Shown: positions 27,737-33,820 of the stretch, one piece after another
How positions within the stretch are numbered: position 1 is the first letter of the stretch
Layout of the letters: every line of letters starts with the position of its first letter
NCBI GenBank assembly: GCA_004356305.1
Contig: SMXJ01000033.1
Location: forward strand, 1 to 33,820
DNA: 33,820 nucleotides
DNA from: Bacteroidota bacterium
Lineage (GTDB): Bacteria; Bacteroidota; Bacteroidia; Flavobacteriales; Flavobacteriaceae
Direction of reading: 5' to 3'
Notes under the pieces: model-generated
Seen by the model: only the letters and a program-made list of their open reading frames with translations
What the model was told of the DNA's origin: nothing
Databases searched by the model: none
Position numbers and translations under genes: made by a program

Positions 27737-28748
27737 TAATCAGGGCATTTTTATAGTTGGGCAATATACTAATAAAATCGGTTATAGTGAGTTCCAATGA
27801 TTTGTCACTGCGTCCTCCCGCCGCATTAATGTGACCCCCGCCATTAAAATGATTCCGTGCAAAATCGTTAACGGAGAAACTTCCGTTGCTTCTTAAAGAG
27901 ATCTTCGTTATACCCTCCTGTTTGTTTTCAATAAAAATAGCGGCAAATACAATTCCTTTTATAGATAGAGCATAGTTCACGAACCCTTCGGTGTCACCTT
28001 TTCTGAATTTATTATCATCCAATTCTTCTTGCGAAATTGAAATGTAAGCGGTTCGATATTCAGGAAGGATCTCCAAATTTTTAAGTGCCACCCCTAATAG
28101 TTTCAGTTTATCGGGACTATTGGTATCGTATATATTTTGATGGATCTCGCTATTATCGGCACCACTTTCCATGAGTTTTGCAATCACATTATGCGTCGTT
28201 GCTGTTGTAGCCTGGAAGCGAAAAGACCCGGTATCTGTCATAATTCCGGCATATAAATTGGTCGCGATCTCAGGAGAAAGCTCAACCACACCATTCAGGG
28301 CTTCAATAAAATGATAGACCATTTGAGAAGTAGAACTCATCGTTATGTCACTGTAAGTTACGACGGCATAATCGTCTGGTTGCGGGTGATGATCTATCAT
28401 GACAAAGTCGACCGTAGCTTTTTCCAATAATTCAGTAAGGTCGCCTGTCCGGTTCAAGGCATTAAAATCCATGGTGAAGATAATTTCGGCTTTTTGAATG
28501 GTCTCCCTAACTTCTTGGGTGTCTTTATCGTAGGTAATTACATCATCACAGCCCGGCAGCCATTTTAGAAACCCCGGAAAATCATTGGGCATGACCACTT
28601 TAGTATTGTGGCCCCGCCCTTTTAAGAAATGGTAAAGTCCTAAACTAGCACCAATAGCATCCCCATCGGGGTTTTTGTGCCCTACGATCGCTATACGTTT
28701 CGGGCTTTCCAGCAGTTTTGTTATAGTTTGAATCGTTTCTTCATTCAT
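27726..28748 (-). CDS. DHH/DHHA1-family phosphoesterase (NrnA-like oligoribonuclease / PAP phosphatase)
   Basis: ORF 27726..28811, likely ATG at 28748 (MNEETIQTITKLL). GHKNPDGDAIGASLGL, FTMDFNALNRTGDL, MIDHHPQPDDYA, TDTGSFRFQATT, NGGGHINAAGG. Overlaps the gldI start by 11 nt. Confidence 0.93.
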   Translation of the reverse strand: MNEETIQTITKLLESPKRIAIVGHKNPDGDAIGASLGLYHFLKGRGHNTKVVMPNDFPGFLKWLPGCDDVITYDKDTQEVRETIQKAEIIFTMDFNALNRTGDLTELLEKATVDFVMIDHHPQPDDYAVVTYSDITMSSTSQMVYHFIEALNGVVELSPEIATNLYAGIMTDTGSFRFQATTATTHNVIAKLMESGADNSEIHQNIYDTNSPDKLKLLGVALKNLEILPEYRTAYISISQEELDDNKFRKGDTEGFVNYALSIKGIVFAAIFIENKQEGITKISLRSNGSFSVNDFARNHFNGGGHINAAGGRSDKSLELTITDFISILPNYKNALINAS

Positions 28749-28797
28749 AAGCGGTGCGAAGATACAATTTGATACTATCTGTTCAAAAAAAATAATG

Positions 28798-28805
28798 TAC
28801 GTTTG
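28798..28805 (+). promoter_or_regulatory. Bacteroidetes-type -7 element (TACGTTTG) upstream of ndk
   Basis: TAnnTTTG match 20 nt before the ndk ATG. The nearest TTTG (28768-28771) is 26 nt upstream, wider than usual. Confidence 0.4.
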
Positions 28806-28825
28806 CACCAAATTTTAAGTCTACC

Positions 28826-29245
28826 ATGAGAACAGATAGAACATTTACCATGTTAAAGCCTGACAGCGTTGAAAAAGGTAACGTAGGGGCTATTTTGGAA
28901 AAAATTACGGCAGCCGGATTCAGAATTGTTGCTTTGAAGTTAACACAAATGACCGTTGCTGATGCTGAAGCTTTTTATACGGTTCACAATGAACGTCCGT
29001 TCTTTAGAGAATTGGTTGAGTATATGACCCGTGGCGCAATTGTGGTGGCTATTCTTGAAAAAGATAACGCTGTTGAGGATTTCCGATCATTAATAGGAGC
29101 TACCAATCCGGCCGAAGCTGCGGAAGGAACCATCCGTAAGTTGTATGCTGCTTCCATTGGAGAAAACGCTGTACATGGTAGTGATAGCGATGAGAACGCC
29201 GAAATTGAAAGTCAGTTTCATTTTTCGGAGAGAGAGATATTCTAA
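28826..29245 (+). CDS. ndk: Nucleoside-diphosphate kinase
   Basis: 139 aa; [69 protein letters not shown] (catalytic His). Confidence 0.96.
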   Translation: MRTDRTFTMLKPDSVEKGNVGAILEKITAAGFRIVALKLTQMTVADAEAFYTVHNERPFFRELVEYMTRGAIVVAILEKDNAVEDFRSLIGATNPAEAAEGTIRKLYAASIGENAVHGSDSDENAEIESQFHFSEREIF

Positions 29246-29271
29246 TATTTTCTGAAAGATATATTATGACG

Positions 29272-29296
29272 AACCGCTCGCTTTAGGCGGTTTTTT
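29272..29296 (+). terminator. Rho-independent terminator of ndk
   Basis: AACCGC / GCGGTT stem followed by a T-run. The T-run ends one base before the minus-strand DUF721 stop codon (29298-29300). Confidence 0.75.
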
Positions 29297-29297
29297 A

Positions 29298-29597
29298 TTA
29301 CCGCAATACCAATTTAGTCACCAATTCTTTCCCTAGCTCATCATTCAAAAGTTTGATGATCTTTTCTTTTCCATAACTCAGTTCTTCTCGAAGAACCGAT
29401 GAACTCAACCGCACATAGAGCGTATCCCGCTCTAATAATACATGAGTCGTATATTTCGAAATAGCATTGCCCATCACACTGTGCCAGGCCTGTTGTGCAG
29501 AGACTTTATTCAAGCCTTTTTGTAGTTTACGGCTGGAGGAAATGAAGTTTTTTAAGACATCACCTAAGGAAGAATTTTCTGTGCTGCGTTTTACCAT
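29298..29597 (-). CDS. DUF721 (DciA-like) protein
   Basis: 99 aa; LGDVLKNFISSSRKLQKGLNKVSAQQAWHSVMGNAISKYTTHVLLERDTLYVRLSSSVLREELSYGKEKIIKLLNDELG, the DUF721 pattern. Confidence 0.87.
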   Translation of the reverse strand: MVKRSTENSSLGDVLKNFISSSRKLQKGLNKVSAQQAWHSVMGNAISKYTTHVLLERDTLYVRLSSSVLREELSYGKEKIIKLLNDELGKELVTKLVLR

Positions 29598-29671
29598 TAT
29601 TAGTGTTATAGTGTATTAGTATGTTGGTGTATTTGATTATTTATTTTCCAATTTTATTCATTATTCATTAC

Positions 29672-30751
29672 TCACAACCCAAATATCTTATAGGATTGTT
29701 TAACTTTTTTAACTATCTCTTCGGTACGTTCTGCATGGGTATCGGTTATAAACAATTGCCCGAAATTTTCATTGTCCACTAAGGTAATGATTTGCGCAAC
29801 ACGTTCATCGTCCAATTTGTCAAAAATATCATCCAGCAACAGTATGGGCTTTATTCCTTTTTGCATCTTTATAAGATCGAATTGCGCTAGTTTCAAAGCG
29901 ATCAGATACGACTTTTGCTGGCCTTGGGATCCAAATATTTTGATAGGATGCCCGTCAATCTCAAACACCAGATCGTCCTTGTGTACACCAAAATTGGTAT
30001 ACTGTGTCAGTCTGTCCTTTTGTATGTTCTCGGTTAAAAGAGACAGCAGATCCATGTCTTGCAACTGGCTCCGATACACTAAATTCACCCTTTCTTCTCC
30101 ATTGGAAATTACTTTATACCGGCTCAGGAAAATCGGCAGAAAAGATTCCAAAAAACCGATTCGTTTATCGTGAATCACACTCCCAAAGTCCTGTAACTGT
30201 TGGTTATAAATATCCAGTGTATCTTGATCATAGGTGTTATTGAGCGCGAAGTATCTAAGCAATGAGTTGCGTTGACCCAATACTCTGTTGTATTTTATAA
30301 GTATCTGTAAATAATTTGGGTCGCTCTGTGAGATGACCCCATCGATAAACTTTCGTCGCGTTTCACTTCCTTCAGTTATCAAATCTCTATCGGATGGTGA
30401 AATGATAACAAGTGGTAAAAAGCCAATGTGCTCACTTAATTTCTCATACGCCTTCCCATTGCGTTTTATCAATTTTTTTTGCGATCTTTTGGCACTCACT
30501 ACTATTTTTTCTGATCGCTCATCTTTTTCATAATAACCCTCTATAACGAAGAAATCGGAACCGTGTTTTATGTTTTGAGTGGTGATAGGATTGAAGTAGC
30601 TTTTTCCAAAGGATAAATGATAGATCGCATCCAGTGCGTTGGTCTTTCCAACACCGTTCTTTCCTACAAAACAGTTGATTTTTGGATCGAACTCGAATTT
30701 TTGTGATTCGAAGTTTTTGTAATTCAATAATGATAATTTTTGTAAAATCAT
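29672..30751 (-). CDS. recF: DNA replication/repair protein RecF
   Basis: 359 aa; [30 protein letters not shown] (Walker A), [19 protein letters not shown] (signature), [17 protein letters not shown] (Walker B), FITDTH. Confidence 0.96.
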   Translation of the reverse strand: MILQKLSLLNYKNFESQKFEFDPKINCFVGKNGVGKTNALDAIYHLSFGKSYFNPITTQNIKHGSDFFVIEGYYEKDERSEKIVVSAKRSQKKLIKRNGKAYEKLSEHIGFLPLVIISPSDRDLITEGSETRRKFIDGVISQSDPNYLQILIKYNRVLGQRNSLLRYFALNNTYDQDTLDIYNQQLQDFGSVIHDKRIGFLESFLPIFLSRYKVISNGEERVNLVYRSQLQDMDLLSLLTENIQKDRLTQYTNFGVHKDDLVFEIDGHPIKIFGSQGQQKSYLIALKLAQFDLIKMQKGIKPILLLDDIFDKLDDERVAQIITLVDNENFGQLFITDTHAERTEEIVKKVKQSYKIFGL

Positions 30752-30861
30752 CGTTTATAGGGAGTTGCTATTTATGTGTCTGTGTATTATTTATGAAATA
30801 TTCTTGAAAATAAGACAATGCAAATTATTGATTTTTCTCTTTTAAATTGTAATAAAAACTT

Positions 30862-30869
30862 TATTTTTG
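30862..30869 (+). promoter_or_regulatory. Bacteroidetes-type -7 element (TATTTTTG)
   Basis: TAnnTTTG match about 22 nt before ATG 30891. It overlaps the TTG used as the ORF-track start (30867). Confidence 0.4.
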
Positions 30870-30890
30870 CGCTTCATTAAACCATTGAAT

Positions 30891-31658
30891 ATGGCAACCT
30901 ACAAGAAAAGAGGTTATAAACCGAAAACAAAAGCTGAGAAGGAATTAGAATTGGAAGACGGGAGCGCAACCGCTGAGGTGTTTAAGACCTTAGATGAAGG
31001 AGCCTCGAAGACAGAAGCTTGGGTAGAGAAGAACCAAAAGGTCATTTTTGGTATTGTGAGTGTAGTGGCCCTTTGTGTACTTGGATATCTATTATACCAA
31101 AAGTATTATCAAGAACCCCAACAATTGGAGGCTTCTAACGAAATGTTCCAGGCACAATCATTTTTTACTGAAGCCTTAGATGCTACCACTGGTAAGGATT
31201 CTCTATACAATCTCTCATTGAACGGAAGAGCCGGTAAATACGGTTTTGTGGATATCGCCGATAAATACAGTGGGACCGATGCCGGTAATCAAGCGAATTA
31301 TTATGCCGGGATGGCGTATTTGAATATTAAAAAATATCAAGAGGCCATCAATTATCTGGATAAATATAAAGGCGGGGACGAAATGACAGGGCCTTTGGCA
31401 AAAGGCGCGATTGGAGATGCTTTTACGCAATTGAATCAACCGGATGAAGCATTGAAATATTATCAGGAAGCCGCATCCATGCGTTCGAATGATGTGACAA
31501 CCCCTCGTTTTTTACTTAAGGCCGGAATTACAGCTCTCGGCCTGGGGAAGGCGGATGTAGCTTTAAAACATTTTACCACTATTACTGAAGAATATGAAGA
31601 ATCAACCGAAGCTGTAAAAGCAAGAATCTATAAAGGTCAGGCCGAAGCAATGCAATAG
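30891..31658 (+). CDS. Membrane-anchored tetratricopeptide (YfgM-like) protein
   Basis: ORF 30867..31658; likely ATG at 30891 (MATYKKRGYKPKTKAEKELELEDG). One TM (VIFGIVSVVALCVLGYLLYQKYY), then TPR units. The earlier start is a TTG inside a promoter-like element. Confidence 0.85.
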   Translation: MATYKKRGYKPKTKAEKELELEDGSATAEVFKTLDEGASKTEAWVEKNQKVIFGIVSVVALCVLGYLLYQKYYQEPQQLEASNEMFQAQSFFTEALDATTGKDSLYNLSLNGRAGKYGFVDIADKYSGTDAGNQANYYAGMAYLNIKKYQEAINYLDKYKGGDEMTGPLAKGAIGDAFTQLNQPDEALKYYQEAASMRSNDVTTPRFLLKAGITALGLGKADVALKHFTTITEEYEESTEAVKARIYKGQAEAMQ

Positions 31659-31660
31659 AA

Positions 31661-32158
31661 ATGGCAACTTCAAATAAAAATTTATCCACATACGATAAAA
31701 CAATGATCCCGAACGCGAAGAACTTTCGGTTTGGGATCGTAGTTTCTGAATGGAATCCCGATATCACCCAAGGAATGTTCCAGGGTGCTTTTGATGCCAT
31801 CCTCGATTGCGGCGGTATTAAAGAAAATATCGTTCGCTGGAACGTTCCCGGGAGCTTCGAATTAATATACGGCTGTAAGCAAATGGCGAAGAGTTACGAT
31901 ATGCTGGATGCCATCATCGCAATGGGCAGTGTGATCAAGGGTGAGACCAAACACTTTGATTACGTCTGCGAAGCTGTGACCCAAGGAATAAAAGACCTGA
32001 ATGTTAGTGGTGACATTCCTGTAATTTTCTGTATCCTCACCGATGATAACCTTCAACAGGCCATAGACCGTAGTGGCGGCAAACATGGAAATAAAGGGAC
32101 AGAAGCTGCTATTGCAGCGATAAAAATGGCTCAATTACGTAAGGATTCGAAATTTTAA
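31661..32158 (+). CDS. ribH: 6,7-dimethyl-8-ribityllumazine synthase
   Basis: 165 aa; FGIVVSEWNPDITQGMFQGA, NVPGSFELIYG, AIIAMGSVIKGETKHFDYVCEAVTQGI, FCILTDDNLQQAIDRSGGKHGNKGTEAA. Confidence 0.96.
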   Translation: MATSNKNLSTYDKTMIPNAKNFRFGIVVSEWNPDITQGMFQGAFDAILDCGGIKENIVRWNVPGSFELIYGCKQMAKSYDMLDAIIAMGSVIKGETKHFDYVCEAVTQGIKDLNVSGDIPVIFCILTDDNLQQAIDRSGGKHGNKGTEAAIAAIKMAQLRKDSKF

Positions 32159-32232
32159 AATTCCTTGTTTCTTTATTTTTCATTGTTAACAATTTTTAAG
32201 AAATGTGTCACGGCATTGTTTTTGATTTTGAG

Positions 32233-32240
32233 TAACTTTG
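32233..32240 (+). promoter_or_regulatory. Bacteroidetes-type -7 element (TAACTTTG) upstream of the small membrane protein/mutL
   Basis: TAnnTTTG match 13 nt before ATG 32253; no good -33 at the usual spacing. Confidence 0.3.
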
Positions 32241-32252
32241 AAATTGAAGATA

Positions 32253-32534
32253 ATGGGAATACTAAAAACACGTAAGAACAAAAAGTTTAATTACGAACCG
32301 AGGTATTATAAATCGTCTAAAGAAGGAAGTCCATTTGAAATGGAGCACATATTCGATAAATATCGAAAGACTGTGGGAAGTGAAGGTGGCTGGAAAACCA
32401 AATTTGGAAATGCAATTCAAGACCTTCGAGTAGGGTCTGATCGTCGAGGAAGACTCACCATCATTGCTGTAATTTTAATACTCATTTTATTGTTTCTGTA
32501 TATAATTGACTTCGATTTAACTATTTTTACCTAA
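32253..32534 (+). CDS. Small single-TM (C-terminal anchor) conserved hypothetical protein
   Basis: ORF 32238..32534, likely ATG 32253: MGILKTRKNKKFNYEPRYYKSSKEGSPFEMEHIFDKYRKTVGSEGGWKTKFGNAIQDLRVGSDRRGRLTIIAVILILILLFLYIIDFDLTIFT. Confidence 0.75.
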   Translation: MGILKTRKNKKFNYEPRYYKSSKEGSPFEMEHIFDKYRKTVGSEGGWKTKFGNAIQDLRVGSDRRGRLTIIAVILILILLFLYIIDFDLTIFT

Positions 32535-32543
32535 GCCCTTTCA

Positions 32544-33820
32544 ATGGCAGATATCATTCAGTTATTACCCGATCACGTTGCCAACCAAATCGCGGCAGGA
32601 GAAGTGGTGCAACGTCCGGCTTCCGTAGTAAAGGAATTACTAGAAAATGCCATAGATGCGAATGCCACAGAAGTAAAATTGGTGATAAAAGATGCCGGGA
32701 AAACGTTGATACAAGTCATTGATAATGGGGATGGAATGAGCGATACCGATGCTCGTCTCAGCTTTGAACGTCACGCGACTTCCAAAATTAAAACGGCAGA
32801 CGATCTTTTCAATATACACACTAAAGGATTTCGGGGTGAGGCATTGGCTTCCATAGCCGCAATTGCTCATGTCGAGTTGAGAACCAAAACTCATTCTTCG
32901 GAAATAGGCACAAAAATTACCATTGAAGGGAGTGAGGTAACCTCTCAAGTGTCTGCCGTTGTTCCCAATGGCGCTACAATTTCAGTAAAAAATCTTTTTT
33001 ACAATATACCGGCACGCCGTAACTTTTTAAAAAGCAATACCGTGGAGTTTCGTCATATTATTGACGAATTTCATCGCATTGCTTTAGCACATCCGCAAGT
33101 TGCATTTGTGATGATCCATAACGGGAGTGATGTTTTTAATCTTCCATCCAGCAATGTAAGACAGCGTATAGTGAATATCTTCGGAAATAAAACCAATGAA
33201 AAATTGGTGCCCGTCTCTGAAGAGACCGATATCGTAAAAGTAAGTGGCTTTATTTTCAAGCCAGAATTCGCCAAAAAGAGTAGGGGGGAACAATTTTTTT
33301 TTGTGAATGACCGTTTTATCAAAAGCCCCTATTTACACCATGCCATGTCCACTGCATTTGAGGGATTGGTGAAAGACAACAGCCATCCGGGGTATTTTCT
33401 ATTCCTGAACGTGGATCCCAAATCTATCGATATCAATATTCATCCTACCAAGACAGAGATCAAATTTGAAGATGAGCACACCATCTATGCCATGCTGCGG
33501 GCGACTGTAAAACACAGTTTAGGGCAGTTTAGCGTTGCGCCGGTCCTGGATTTCAACAAAGAGGGCGATTTCGATACACCCTACGCTTACAGCAAGAAAT
33601 CGCCTGTGAATCCTTCCATTGATGTGGATAGAAGTTTTAATCCGTTTGAGGAAGACTCAAAATCTAGGCATGGGAATGGTCATTTCGCTATGAAGAAGCA
33701 GAAATCATCTTCCCGGGAATCGCTGTATACCGAATTGCAGGAAAGCGGTCTATCTCAAGGAACTTCTTCTGTTCTCGGATTGAGTTCATTCGAGGTGGAG
33801 TTGGAAAGCGAAGTAATTAC
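32544..33820 (+). CDS. mutL: DNA mismatch repair protein MutL (3' truncated by window end)
   Basis: Hand translation from ATG 32544: [107 protein letters not shown]...; open to the edge, GHKL motifs intact. Missing from the ORF track. Confidence 0.97.
   Translation, partial: MADIIQLLPDHVANQIAAGEVVQRPASVVKELLENAIDANATEVKLVIKDAGKTLIQVIDNGDGMSDTDARLSFERHATSKIKTADDLFNIHTKGFRGEALASIAAIAHVELRTKTHSSEIGTKITIEGSEVTSQVSAVVPNGATISVKNLFYNIPARRNFLKSNTVEFRHIIDEFHRIALAHPQVAFVMIHNGSDVFNLPSSNVRQRIVNIFGNKTNEKLVPVSEETDIVKVSGFIFKPEFAKKSRGEQFFFVNDRFIKSPYLHHAMSTAFEGLVKDNSHPGYFLFLNVDPKSIDINIHPTKTEIKFEDEHTIYAMLRATVKHSLGQFSVAPVLDFNKEGDFDTPYAYSKKSPVNPSIDVDRSFNPFEEDSKSRHGNGHFAMKKQKSSSRESLYTELQESGLSQGTSSVLGLSSFEVELESEVI

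Noticed and set aside
32181-32200. ATTGTTAACAAT palindrome after ribH followed by T's
   Set aside because: AT-only weak 4-bp stem with 4-nt loop; insufficient as a terminator call, although it resembles the motif at 6686-6694.
32640-33322. Minus-strand ORFs at the right end
   Set aside because: Shadow ORFs of mutL, which has intact GHKL ATPase motifs in the plus frame.
1-33820. Possible defence island, CRISPR, prophage, BGC or mobile element
   Set aside because: No repeat arrays, integrases, transposases, nuclease/toxin modules or biosynthetic clusters seen; gene content is housekeeping.

Overview
This 33.8 kb window looks like core chromosome from a Bacteroidetes/Flavobacteriia-type bacterium. 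The signs are a GldI homologue, OstA-like and DUF3810 proteins, TAnnTTTG promoter motifs, and low GC. It is densely coding. Most genes up to ~24.4 kb are on the minus strand; after that the strands are mixed. Recognisable genes, left to right, are: a truncated Zn-ribbon methyltransferase, a DUF349 repeat protein, AroE, two tandem DUF368 (PopT-like) proteins, a TPR protein, a class III aminotransferase, an OstA-like protein, PurA, a Fur-family regulator, Rel/SpoT, an M48 (Ste24-like) protease, a TrmH-type RNA methyltransferase, a lipoprotein with a six-hairpin glycosidase-like sequence, an SRPBCC protein, two amidohydrolase-family proteins (one a two-domain fusion), DUF3810, PepD, a cyclophilin-FKBP fusion lipoprotein, GldI, a DHH phosphoesterase (NrnA-like), Ndk, a DUF721/DciA-like protein, RecF, a membrane-anchored TPR protein, RibH, a small membrane protein, and MutL (truncated at the window end). 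The ORF track omits both edge-truncated genes (1-228 minus and 32544-33820 plus). I see no tRNA, rRNA, CRISPR array, transposon, integrase or phage genes. I found no convincing undescribed multi-gene system. The best leads are a duplex-repeat intergenic region with DnaA-box-like 9-mers (6618-6754), the three amidohydrolase-like domains of which only one keeps metal ligands, the tandem divergent DUF368 pair, the dual-family immunophilin, a Fur protein lacking its zinc cysteines, and the rel-fur-purA cluster.
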